Part shown: positions 42,001 through 54,500 of the stretch, in pieces
Numbering within the stretch: position 1 is the stretch's first letter
Layout of the letters: the number at the start of each line of letters is the position of its first letter
NCBI GenBank assembly: GCA_033032865.1
Contig: JAWHQI010000239.1
Coordinates: 62,001 to 126,000 of the forward strand
DNA: 64,000 nt
Source of the DNA: Dactylorhiza incarnata
Taxonomy: Eukaryota > Streptophyta > Magnoliopsida > Asparagales > Orchidaceae
Direction: 5' to 3'
Notes under the pieces: generated by a model
What the model was told of the DNA's origin: nothing
Database searches by the model: none
The model's input: the letters and a program-made list of their open reading frames with translations, nothing else
Position numbers and translations under genes: made by a program

Positions 42001-45000
42001 TAGGTCTCATTTCAAGCTAAATGCCTTATTACAAACCCATTGTATATTGACCACTGAGCGAATTGGGATGAATAAAATTGGTTCTCCATTGGATGTAGCA
42101 CTCCGAGATCATTCCAAAAAGGTGTTGTGCGCAAAAATCGGACAACCAGGTCAAAAGTTATGGCTGTTACAACATATGTGTCAATTGAAGCTAAATCTCT
42201 CATTACCACTGCAACCCGTTGTATATTGACCACTAAAATGAGCTGGAATGGTTTAAAATTGTGGTCCATTGGATGTATGTCTCCATGCATATTTCCAATA
42301 GGTGTTGTGGGTAAAAGTCAGAAAATCGGATCAAAAGTTATGTCTGTTTGAAATTTAGGTGTCATTTGGAGCTAAATTTCGCATTACCGCTGCAACCCGC
42401 TATATATCGACAACTAAATGATCTCGAATGGCTAAAACTTGTGCATCAATGAATGTAGGGCTCCTAGCTCATTCCAAAAAGGTTTTGTGGGATAAAATCT
42501 GACAACCGGATCAAAAGTTATTGCTGTTTAATGTTTGAGGGTCATTTGGAGATAAATCTCTCACTTTCACTACAACCAGCATCAAAAATTCTTTCATTTT
42601 GAAATTTATGTGTCATTTGGAGCAAAATCTCGCAGTACCACTATAACCCACTTTATTTCGACCTCTAAACGAGCTTGAATAGGTTAAAATTTTCTCAATT
42701 GGGTTTAGGGCTCCGATCTCATTCTGAAAATGTATTGTGGGCAAAAAACGGACAACCGGATTAAAAGTTATGGATGTTTGAAGTTTAGGTCTCATTTCGA
42801 GCAAAATGCCTTATTACAAACCCATTGTATATTGACCACTGAGCGAATTGGGATTGGTAAAATTGGTTCTCCATTGGATGTAGCACTCCGAGCTCATTCC
42901 AAAAAGGTGTTGTGCCAAAAATCGGACAACCAGATCATAAGTTATGGTTGCTACTAGTTATGTGTCAATTGAAGCTAAATCCCTCATTACCACTGCAACC
43001 TATTGTATATTGACCACTAAAATGAGCTGGAATGGTTTAAAATTGTGGTCCATTGGAAGTATGTCTCCATGCATATTTCGAAAAGGTGTTGTGGGTAAAA
43101 GTCAGACAACCGGATTAAAATTTATGGCTGTTTGAAATTTAGGTGTCATTTGGAGCTAAATTTCGTATTACCGCTGCAACCCGCTATATATCGACAGCTA
43201 AATGAAGTGGAATGGCTAAAACTTGTGCTTCAATGAATGTAGGGGCTCATTCCAAAAAGGTGTTGTGGGGTAAAATCTGACAACCGGATCAAATTTTATT
43301 GTTGTTTAATTTTTGAGTGTCATTTTGAGATAAATCTCTCACTTTCACAACAACCAACATCAAAAATTCTTTCATTTTTAAAGTTGTGTCATTTGAAGCA
43401 AAATCTCGCAGTACCACTACAACCTACTATATTTTGACCTCTAAACGAGCTTGAATGTGTTAAAATTTTCTCAATTTGATTTAGTGCTCTGATCTCATTC
43501 TAAAAAGGTATTGTGGGCAAAAAATGGACAACCGGATAAAAAGTTATGGATGTTTGAAGTTTAAGTCTCATTTCAAGCTAAATACCTTATTACAAACTCA
43601 TTGTATATTGACCACTAAGCGAATTGGAATGCATAAAATTAATTCTCCATTGGATGTAGCACTCCGAGCTCATTCCAAAAAGGTGTTGTGCGCAAAAATA
43701 GGACAACCGGATCAAAAGTTATGGCTGTTACAAGTTATGTGTCAATTGAAGCTAAATCCCTCATTACCACTGCAACTCGTTGTATATTTACCACTAAAAT
43801 GAGCTGGAATGGTTTAAAATTGTGATCCATTGGATGTATGTCTCCATGCATATTTTGAAAAGGTGTTATGGGTAAAAGTCAGACAACCTGATCAAAAGTT
43901 ATAGCTGTTTGAAATTTAGGTGTCATAAGGAGCTAAATTTCGGATTACCGCTGCAACCCGCTATATATCGACAACTAAAAGAACTGGAATGGCTAAAACT
44001 TGTGCATCAATGAATGTATGGATCCTAGCTCATTCCAAAAAGATGTTGTGGGGTAAAATCTGACAACCAGATCAAAACTTATTGTTGTTTAATGTTTGAG
44101 GGTCATTTGGAGATAAATCTCTCACTTTCACTACAACCAACATCAAAAATTCTTTCATTTTGAAATTTATGTGTCATTTGGAGCAAAATCTCGCAGACCC
44201 ACTGTATTTCGACCTCTAAACGAGCTTGAATGGGTTAAATTTTCTCAATTGGATTTAGGGCTCCGTTCTCATTCTGAAAAGGTATTGTGGGCGAAAAACG
44301 GACAACTGGATTAAAAGTTATGGATGTTTGAAGTTTAGGTCTCATTTCGAGCTAAATGCCTTATTACAAACCCATTGTATATTAACCATTGAGCGAATTG
44401 GAATGGGTAAATTTTTTTCTCGATTGGATGTAGCACTCCGAGCTTATTCCAAAAAGGTGATGTGCGCAAAAATCGGACAACCAGATCAAAAGTTATGGCT
44501 GTTACAAGTTGTGTCAATTGAAGCTAAATCCCTCCTTACCACTGCAACTCGTTGTATATTAACCACTAAAATGAGCTGGAATGGTTTAATATTGTGGTCC
44601 ATTGGATGTATGTCTCCATGCATATTTTGAAAAGGTGTTGTGGGTAAAAGTCAGACAACCGGATCAAAAGTTATGGCTATTTGAAATTTAGGTGTCATAA
44701 GGAGCTAAATTTCGGATTACCGCTGCAACCCGCTATATGTCGACAACTAAATGAACTGAAATGGCTAAAACTTGTGCATCTATGAATGTATGACCCATAG
44801 CTCATTCCAAAAAGATATTGTGTGGTAAAATCTGACAACCAGATCAAAAGTTATTGCTGTTTAATATTTGAGGGTCATTTGGAGATAAATCTCTCACTTT
44901 CACTACAACCAGCATCAAAAATTCTTTCATTTTGAAATTTATGTGTCATTTGGAGCAAAATATCGCAGTACCACTACAACCCACTGTATTTCGACCTCTA

Positions 45001-48000
45001 AACGAGCTTGAATGGCTTAAAATTTTCTCAATTGGATTTAGGGCTCCGATTTCATTCTGAAAAGGTATTGTGGGCGAAAAACGGACAACCGGATTAAAAG
45101 TTATGGATGTTTGAAGTTTAGGTCTCATTTCGAGCTAAATGCCTTATTACAAACCCATTGTATATTGACCATTGAGTGAATTGGGATGGGTAAAATTGGT
45201 TCTCCATTGGATGTAGCACTCCGAGCTCATTCCAAAAAGGTGATGTGCGCAAAAATCGGACAACCAGATCAAAAGTTATGGTTGTTACGGTTTATGTGTC
45301 AATTGAAGCTAAATCGCTCATTACCACTGCAACTGTTGTATATTGACCACTAAAATGAACTGGAATGGTTTAAAATTGTGGTCCATTGGATGTATGTCTC
45401 CATGCATATTTCGAAAAGGTGTTGTGGGTAAAAGTCAGACAACCGGATCAAAAGTTATGGCTGTTCGAAATTTAGGTGTCATTTGGAGCTAAATTTCGCA
45501 TTACCGCTGCAACCCGCTAAATATCGACAACTAAATGAACTAGAATGGCTAAAACTTGTGCATCAATAATGAATGTAGGGCTCCTAGCTCATTCCTAAAA
45601 GATGTTGTGGTCGTAAAATCAGACAACCGTATCAAACGTTATTGCTCACTATAACCAGCATCAAAAATTCTTTCATTTTGAAATTTATGTGTTATTTGGA
45701 GCAAAATCTCGCAGTACAACTACAACCCACTATATTTCGACCTCTAAACGAGCTTGAATAGGTTAAAATTTTCCCAATTGGATTTAGGGCTCCGATCTCA
45801 TTCTGAAAAGGTATTGTGGGCGAAAAACGGACAACCGGATTAAAAGTTATGGATGTTTGAAGTTTAGGTCTCATTTCGAGCTAAATACCTTATTACAAGC
45901 CCATTGTATATTGACCACTGAGAGAATTAGGATGGGTAAAATTGGTTCTCCATTGGATGTAGCGCTCCGAGCTCATTCCAAAATGGTGTTGTGCACAATA
46001 ATTGGACAGCGAGATCAAAAGTTATGGCTGTTACAGTTTATGTGTCAATTGAAGCTAAATCCCTCATTACCACTGCAACCCGTTGTATACTGACCACTAA
46101 AATGAGCTGGAATTGTTTAAAATTGTGGTACATTGGATGTATGTCTCCATGCATATTTCAAAAAGGTGTTGTGGGTAAAAGTCAGACAACCGTATTAAAA
46201 GTTTTGGTTGTTTAATTTAGGTGTCATTTGGAGCTAAATTTCGCATTACCGCTGCAACCAGCTGTATATCAAAGACTAAATGAACTGGAATGGCTAAAAC
46301 TTGTGCATCAATGAATGTAGGGCTCCTAGCTCATTCCAAAAAGGTGTTGTGGTGTAAAATCTAACAACCGGATCAAAAGTTATTTTTGTTTAATATTTGA
46401 GGGTCATTTGGAAATAAATCTCTCACTTTCACTACAACCAGCATCAAAAATTCTTTCATTTTGAAATTTATGTGTCATTTGGAGCAAAATCTCGCAGTAC
46501 CACTACAACCCACTGTATTTCGACCTCTAAACGAGCTTGAATGTGTTAAAATTTTCTCAATTGTATTTAGGGCTCCGATCTCATTCTGAAAAGGTATTGT
46601 GGGCAAAAAACGGACAACCGGATTAAAAGTTATGGATGTTTGAAGTTTAGGTCTCATTTCCAGCAAAATGCCTTATTACAAACCCATTGTATATTGACCA
46701 CTGAGCGAATTGGGATGGGTAAAATTAGTTCTCCATTGGATGTAGCACTCCGAGCTCATTCCAAAAAGGTGTTGTTCGCGGAAATCGGACAACCAGATCA
46801 AAGTTATGGCTGTTACAGTTTATGTGTCAATTGAAGCTAAATCCCTCATTACCACTGCAACCCGTTGTATATTGACCACTAAAATGAGCTAGAATGGTTT
46901 AAAATTGTGGTCCATTGGATGTATGTCTCCATGCATATTTCGAAAAGGTGTTGTGGGTAAAAGTCAGACAACCGGATCAAAAGCTATGGCTGTTTGAAAT
47001 TTATGTGTCATTTGGAGCTAAATTTCGCATTACCACTGCAACCCGCTATATATCGACAACTAAATGAATTGTAATGGCTAAAACTTGTGCATCAATGAAT
47101 GTAGGGCTCCTAGCTCATTCCTAATAGATGTTGTGGGGGGTAAAATCAGACAACCAGATCAAATGTTATTGTTGTTTAATGTTTGAGGGACATTTGAAGA
47201 TAAATCTCTCACTTTCACTACAACCAACATCAAAAATTCTTTAATTTTGAAATTTGTGTCATTTGGAGCAAAATCTCGTAGTATCACTACAACCCACTGT
47301 ATTTTGACCTCTAAACGAGCTTGAATGGGTTAAAATTTTCTCAATTGGATTTAGGGCTCCGATCTTATTCTGAAAAGGTATTGGGGTGAAAAACAGACAA
47401 CCGGATTAAAAGTTATGGATGTTTGAAGTTTAGGTTTCATTTCGAGCTAAATGCCTTATTACAAACCCATTGTATATTGACCACTGAGCGAATTGGGATG
47501 AGTAAAATTGGTTCTCCATTGGATGTACCACTCCGAGCTCATTCCAAAAAGGTGATGTGCGCAAAAATCGGACAACCAGATTAAAAGTTATGGCTGTTAC
47601 AAGTTATGTGTCAATTGAAGCTAAATCCCTCATTACCACTGCAACCCGTTGTATATTGACCACTAAAATGAGATGGAATGGTTTAAAATTGTGTTCCATT
47701 GGATGTATGTCTCCATGCATATTTCGAAAAGGTGTTGTGGGTAAAAGTCATACAACCGGATCAAAAGTTATGGCTGTTTTAAATTTAGGTGTCATTTGGA
47801 GCTAAATTTCGCATTACCACCGCAACCCAGTATATATCGACAACTAAATGAAACTGAATGGTAAAAACTTGTGCATCAATGAATGTAGGGCTCCTAGCTC
47901 ATTCCAAAAAGGTGTTGTGGGGTAATATCTGACAACCGGATCAAAAGTTATTGCTGATTAATGTTTGAGGGTCATTTGGAGATAAATCTCTCACTTTCAA

Positions 48001-48748
48001 TACAACCAGCGCCAAAAATTCTTTCATTTTAAAATTTATGTCTCATTTGTAGCAAAATCTCTTAGTACCACTACAACCCACTGTATTTCGACCTCTAAAC
48101 GAACTTGAATGGGTTAAAATTTCCTCAATTGGATTTAGGGCTCCGATCTCATTCTGAAAAGGTATTGTGGGCGAAAAACTGACAACCAGATTAAAAGTTA
48201 TGGATGTTTGAAGCTTAGGTCTCATTTCGAGCTAAATGCCTTATTACAAACCCATTGTATATTGACCACTGAGCGAATTGGGATGGAAAAAATTGGTTTT
48301 CCATTGGATGTAGCACTCCGAGCTCATTCCAAAAAGGTGTTGTGCGCAAAAATCAGACAACCAGATCAAAAGTTATGGCTGTTACAGTTTATGTGTCAAT
48401 TGAAGCTAAATCCCTCATTACCACTGCAACCCGTTCAATATTGACCACTAAAATGAGCTGGAATGGTTTAAAATTGTGGTCCATTGGATGTATGTCTCCA
48501 TGCATATTTTGAAAAGGTGTTGTGGGTAAAAGTCAGTCAACCGGATCAAAAGTTATGACTGTTTGAAATTTAGGTGTCATTTGGAGCTAAATTTCGCATT
48601 ACCGCTGCAACCCGCTATATATCAACAACTAAATGAACTGGAATGGCTAAAACTTATGCATCAATGAATGTAGGGCTCCTAGCTCATTCTTAAAAGATGT
48701 TGTGGGGTAAAATCAGACAACCTGATCAAAAGTTATTGCTGTTTAATG
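36099..48748. repeat. Satellite array (block 3, 12.6 kb)
   Basis: About 16 copies of the ~785-bp higher-order unit, starting with the GTCAT duplication (36099-36103) in phase with the end of block 2. Order of subunits is regular except for a ~45-bp or larger loss near 45640 (TTATTGCTCACTATAACC). Two variants of one subunit alternate (TAAGGAGCTAAATTTCGGATT and TTTGGAGCTAAATTTCGCATT). Open frames of 60-100 codons recur in step with the repeat and are not genes. Confidence 0.95.
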
Positions 48749-50599
48749 GGAATCACGCGAGTAGGTAAGGCCGTCGCGGTCTCATTTGCACTAGCAACGG
48801 GATGGATCGTCCCAGCTACTAGAAGAGTCGAGCTCATCCCAGCAGCCGGGCGGCGTGAACCACGCCGACCTTCATCAGCTACATTAATAGGACGCCGGCT
48901 TCCGCCGGTCTCCCTTGTCAGTTGAAGGTACTTGTCTCTGTATTAGGCACAGTCCTCCTCAAGTTTGCGGATCTCTTTCTTTTCTCGATCAAGCCGGGCT
49001 GTCAGGGAAGCTACCTGGTCGTGCTGCGCCTTTTCCTTCTCCCGGCGCTCTCTCCGTTCGGCCTCCAGTGCAGCTCGATTCTCTTTCCTCTCGGCTTCCA
49101 TCTCAGCCCGCAGCGCAGCTTTTTCGTCTTGGGCAGCTTTCTCCCGCTCCTCAAGGGCCTTCAACTGCCTCGTAAGGGTTTCAAAGTTCCTTTGAAGCCG
49201 GGTCATCTCGTCCTCCATCCGGGTATCCGGAAGCGAGGAATGCGGCAAAGGTGGATCAAGTGGGGGAAGAGAAGTCACCAGTTCGCCCGATTTCGGAATG
49301 GAGTCATGATCATCTGCAATGAAAAAGACAGTCAAAAAGGTCGGCCGAATATAGCTTCATATAACAGGAGAATTGTCAAAAGGAGACCGCTCTTTCCAAA
49401 TTCTCCTCGCTTACAAGCCGCAGCAGTTCAGGTAGAATTCGGGCCGATAGATCGCTTTGCTTGCTCGGTATCGAACTTTCGGCATTGTTCTCTCCACGAT
49501 CTCTCGCTTTGCCTCCACTTGGCAGTAGAAAATTGAGCAGCGGAGGGAAAGAAGCTTGGAGACGGATTCAACAACAAGTCGCGCGACTTGTTCGATACCG
49601 CGTCTTGAAAAAACGAACCGGGCGTTAATCCGCGACCCCTTTACCTTGCAATAGAAGATTGGGTGGCGGTGGTGGCGATCTGGTAAGCTGATCCCTTACT
49701 TTCTCCGCCTTCACCTGCATAAGCCAAAGCTATGTCATCACAGAGTCTTCAGGAGCCGGTGCGGCTTTCTAGGTTCCGGTCGCATCCTTCTTAATGCTGA
49801 CCGCATCCTTAGCCAGGTCGGCCTCCTTCTTTCCAGGGGGATCAGCAGCCTACAGTTCGGAAGAAGTTCTCAACAGATCGTCTTGCTTATGGAGGGAATC
49901 TAAATCCCTGATGATGTCACATACAGAGATGTTGTGCGCATCGATTGGGACCTGGACGTTCGACTTGGGTGAAGGAGTAATTGCACTCTCTGAAACTTCC
50001 TTCTCGCACGACTTGCCTTGCAGGCTGTCCGCTCCCGGTTTCCTGGACGCTGCCTTGTTTTTGGCCTTTAGCCCCTTCACCCTTTTCAGAAGCCTGTCCG
50101 CCGTGGACTCATCTTTCTTCCTCTTCTTGGTCGACTTCAGGACGGCTGGTTTTGAGGAAACTGGGCTGTCCTCGATGTTCACTACCGGGGCTTGCTGGTC
50201 GCTCGGCTTGGGAGAGTCAACCGCCTCTCCCCCTTCGTCTCTTATCTTCAGATGGAAAATGCCAGAAGGAGTGACCTCCACTTTGAAAGAATCGTCCCCA
50301 TCGCCCTTCGGGATGGCAGCCTCTGAGTCCGTCTTGTCCGGAGGAGGGGCGGGTTGTTTCCTTTGTCAGAAAGGGCTGGAGGATCAGCTGGAGGCGGGTT
50401 CGAGCAACCCGCTTCATTTTTAGTCGACAAGTCGACTGTCAGCTCAGGAAGCGGGTCGGCTGGCTTACCCGTGGAGGCAATAGTCACTGTGTTATCGGGC
50501 TGTGTTTTCTTTTCTTCTTCTCTTATCCTTCGGGAGATCTCCCTCGCGATCTTTACCGGGCTTCTAGCGACCTTCGAACTGGGCCATAAGGTCCACCAT
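48749..50599 (-). pseudogene. Antisense gene A remnant (subfamily C)
   Basis: The minus-strand start at 50599 (MVDLMAQFEGR) meets a stop at codon 12. Later pieces are open in shifted frames: about 50487-50248 (TIASTGKPADPLPELTVDLS), 50281-49850 (basic KKRKKDESTADRLLKRVKG) and, after an apparent intron with acceptor TTTTCATTGCAG just before 49313, 49312-48943 (coiled coil ENRAALEAERRERREKEKAQ). The order matches gene A at 33090-35062, but sequence is well diverged. The 3' end is lost at the truncation. Confidence 0.65.
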
Positions 50600-50695
50600 A
50601 TTGATTGGGTTGTTCAGTCTGAAAGTTCTAACCGCGAGGGGCGAGTAGTGACTCGTGATAGCGTTGAAGTTATGCGAGAATAGAAGCTTCCAGAA

Positions 50696-50703
50696 CATTT
50701 ATA
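50696..50703 (-). promoter_or_regulatory. TATA box of the antisense gene A (subfamily C)
   Basis: TATAAATG on the minus strand about 100 bp upstream of the start at 50599, identical to the motif at 1126-1133. Confidence 0.4.
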
Positions 50704-50743
50704 ACCCACAGGGCAAGATCGAGGCGGTCTCCGGCTAGAATTA

Positions 50744-50778
50744 ATATTTTCGAAATCTCCTCAGAAATTTGAAAATAT
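50744..50778. repeat. 35-bp palindrome before the subfamily C LTR
   Basis: ATATTTTCGAAATC...AAATTTGAAAATAT, followed by GCGGGGGTTA and the LTR; fourth copy of the conserved palindrome. Confidence 0.7.
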
Positions 50779-50788
50779 GCGGGGGTTA

Positions 50789-51572
50789 TGTTTACCCAGA
50801 AGACTGCTTCTGAATAGCACTATTCACAAACCGGGTGGTCTGAGGATACAAGTCGCCCGGTTAAGGTTTTACTAGGTCCATCAACACCAACCAGCACAGA
50901 CCGGGCGGTCTGACATGATTCAGATCGCCTTCAGATATTGAAGATCACAAAGGCCCAAGTCCAAAAGGCAAGCCGTGGTCTCAAGTCGGAGACCGCCCGG
51001 GTTGCGCCTTGAAGACCAGCCAAGGTTCGAGTCCAAAGGGCAAGCCGCGGTCTCAAGACGGAGACCGCTCGGATTGCATCGTCGCCTTGGTCGCAGCATC
51101 TTCAGCCTCTGGTCAGACAGGTCGGAAGCGCAAGACGCCAAGCCGCCAAGCCGCGCGGCTTCTTTCTTTTCTCCTTTTTATATCCCGTCACCGCCTGCCC
51201 GTTTCTCCTGTACCCGGGCAGGCGATTATTTTATCCCTGCCGGTTCAGGCAGGCCCCCAAGCCTATAAATAGTGGGCGGCACCGTTTCCAAGACATGCAC
51301 ACTCGAATCAAGGAGCTCGCTTGTTTGAGCTGCGGTCTTGAGTTTCCTTTCTTGCGAACTGTCTGACCGGCCGACTTCTTCTTTTTTGCTCTTGCAGCCC
51401 GCTGTAATCACTTTACTTCAATCAAAGGAAAGCCCGTCATAGGAGTGGCATTCGCCGTGACAGGCAAAGTCTGGCCTTGACCGCTGTCAGCAGTCTCAAT
51501 TCCCTTAACTAAAAAGTAACCAGCAGCCTGCAGCCTCCGATTTCCCTCGGAGGTGCGATTTTGGACTCAACA
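50789..51572 (+). repeat. 3' LTR of the truncated element, 784 bp
   Basis: Begins TGTTTACCCAGAAGAC and ends TTGGACTCAACA. TATAAATA at 51264-51271. U3 has a ~65-bp direct repeat (about 50938-51003 and 51003-51068), as in 1218-1998. The R/U5 stem (GCCCGTCAT...GTGACAGGC) carries mismatches, as expected in an old, inactive copy. Confidence 0.88.
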
Positions 51573-54500
51573 TTGAGCATCAATGAATGTATGGATCCTA
51601 GCTCATTCCAAAAAGATGTTGTGGGGTAAAATCTGACAACAAGATCAAAAGTTATTGATGTTTAATGTTTGAGGGTCATTTGGAGATAAATCTCTCACTT
51701 TCACTACAACCAGCATCAAAAATTCTTTCATTTTGAAATTTATGTGTCATTTGGAGCAAAATCTCGCAGTACCACTACAACACATTGTATTTCGACCTCT
51801 AAACGAGCTTGAATGGGTTAAAATTTTCTCAATTGGAGTTAGGGCTCTGATCTAATTCTGAAAAGGTATTGTGGGCGAAAAACGGACAAACGGATTAAAA
51901 GTTATGGTTGTTTGAAGTTTAGGTCTCATTTCGAGCTAAATGTCTTATTACAAACCCATTGAATATTGACCATTGAGCGAATTGGAATGGGTAAAATTTG
52001 TTCTCCATTGGATGTAGCACTCCGAGCTCATTCCAAAAAGGTGCTGTACGCAAAAATCGGACAACCAGATCAAAAGTTATGGCTGTTACAAGTTATGTGT
52101 CAATTGAAGCTAAATCCCTCATTACCACAGCAACCCGTTGTATATTGACCACTAAAATGAGCTGGAGTGGTTTAAAAATGTGGTCCATTGGATGTATGTC
52201 TCCATGCATATTTCGAAAAGGTGTTGTGGGTAAAAGCCAGACAACCAGATCAAAAATTATGGTTGTTTGAAATTTAGGTGTCATAAGAAGCTAAATTTCG
52301 GATTACCGCAGCAACCCGCTATATATCAACAGCTAAATGAACTGGAATAGCTAAAACTTGTGCATTAATGAATGTATGACTCCTAGCACATTCCAAAAAG
52401 ATGTTGTGGGGGTAAAATCTGACAACATGATCAAAAGTTATTGTTGTTTAATGTTTGAGGGTCATTTGGAGATAAATCTCTCACTTTCACTACAACCAGC
52501 ATAAAAAATTCTTTCATTTTGAAATTTATGTGTCATTTGGAGCAAAATCTCGGAGTAACACTACAATCCACTGTATTTCGACCTCTAAACGAGCTTGAAT
52601 AGTTTAAAATTTCCTCAATTGGATTTAGGGCTCCGATCTCATTTTGAAAAGGTATTGTGGGCGAAAAACGGACAACCGGATTAAAAGTTATGGATGTTTG
52701 AAGTTTAGGTCTCATTTCAAGCTAAATGCCTTATTACAAACCCATTGTATATTGACCATTGAGCGAATTAGAATGGGTAAAATTGGTTCTCCATTGGATG
52801 TAGCACTCCAAGCTCATTCCAAAAAGGTGCTTTGCGCAAAAATCGGACAACCAGATCAAAAGTTATGGCTGTTACAGTTTATGTGTCAATTGAAGCTAAA
52901 TCCCTCATTACCACTACAACCCGTTGTATATTGACCACTAAAATGAGCTGGAATGGTTTAAAATTGTGGTCCATCGGAAGTATGTCTCCATGCATATTTC
53001 GAAAAGGTGTTGTGGGTAAAAGTCAGACAACCAGATCAAAAGTTATGGCTGTTTGAAATTTAGGTGTCATTAGGAGCTAAATTTGCATTACCGCTGCAAC
53101 CCGCTATATATCGACAACTAAATGAACTCGAATGGCTAAAACTTGTGCATCATTGAATGTATGACTCCTAGCTCATTCCAAAAAGATGTTGTGGGGTAAA
53201 ATCTGACAACCGGATCAAAAGTTGTTGCTGATTAATGTTTGAGGGTCATTTGGAGATAAATCTCTCACTTTCACTACAACCAGCATCAAAAATTCTTTCA
53301 TTTTGAAATTTTTGTGTCATTTGGAGCAAAATATCGCAGTACCACTACAATCCACTGTATTTCGACCTCTAAACGAGCTTGAATGGTTTAAAATTTTCTC
53401 AATTGGATTTAGGGCTCCGATCTCATTCTGAAAAGGTATTGTGGGCGAAAAACGGACAACCGGATTAAAAGTTATGGATGTTTGAAGTTTAGGTCTCATT
53501 TCGAGCTAAATGCCTTATTACAAACCCATTGTATATTGACCATTGAGCGAATTGGAATGGGTAAAATTTGTTCTCCATTGGATGTAGCCCTCCGAGCTCA
53601 TTCCAAAAATGTGCTTTGCGCAAAAATCGGACAACCGGATCAAAAGTTATGGCTGTTACAGTTTATATGTCAATTGAAGCTAAATCCCTCATTATCACTG
53701 CAACTCGTTGTATATTGACCACTAAAATGAGCTGGAATGGTTTAAAATTGTGGTCCATTGGAAGTATGTCTCCATGCATATTTCGAAAAGGTGTTGTGGG
53801 TAAAAGTCAGACAACCAGATCAAAAGTTATGGCTGTTTGAAATTTAGGTGTCATTTGGAGCTAAATTTCGCATTACCGCTGCAACCTGCTATATATCGAC
53901 AACTAAATGAACTCGAATGCCTAAAACATGTGCATCAATGAATGTATGACTCTTAGCTCATTCCAAAAAGATGTTGTGGGGTGAAATCTGATAATCGGAT
54001 CAAAAGTTGTTGCTGTTTAATGTTTGAGGGTCATTTGGAGATAAATCTCTCACTTTCACTACAACCAGCATCAAAAATTCTTTCATTTTGAAATTTATGT
54101 GTCTTTTGAAGCAAAATATCGCAGTACCACTACAATCCACTGTATTTCGACCTCTAAACGAGCTTGAATGGTTTAAAATTTCCTCAATTGGATTTAGGGC
54201 TCCGATCTCATTCTGAAAAGGTATTGAGAGCGAAAAACGGACAACCAGATTAAAAGTTATGGATGTTTGAAGTTTAGGTCTCATTTCGAGCTAAATGCCT
54301 TATTACAAACCCATTGTATATTGACCATTGAGCGAATTGGAATGGGTAAAATTTGTTCTTCATTGGATGTAGCACTCCGAGCTCATTCCAAAAAGGTGTT
54401 GTGCGCAAAAATCGGACAACCAAATCAAAAGTTATGGCTATTACAAGTTATGTGTCATTTGAAGCTAAATCCCTCATTACCACTGCAACCCGTTGTATAT

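Larger units (their letters stand above)
48749..51572 (+). mobile_element. 5'-truncated Tat-type element end
   Basis: Only the 3' 2.8 kb survive: part of antisense gene A (minus), its TATA box (50696-50703), palindrome (50744-50778) and one LTR (50789-51572). The left edge cuts gene A exon 2 within the equivalent of the MIPATRV region. Satellite breaks at TGCTGTTTAATG on the left and resumes at TTGAGCATCAATGAATG on the right, about 100 bp earlier in repeat phase, with no 5-bp duplication. This fits deletion and unequal exchange after insertion. Confidence 0.88.

Noticed and set aside
36507..48444. Many recurring open frames of 60-100 codons in the satellite on both strands (for example beginning MKFRSHFELNALLQ or MRPKLQTSITFNPV)
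   Set aside because: They recur with the ~785-bp period, are broken at random, and lack coding features; they are by-products of the repeat.
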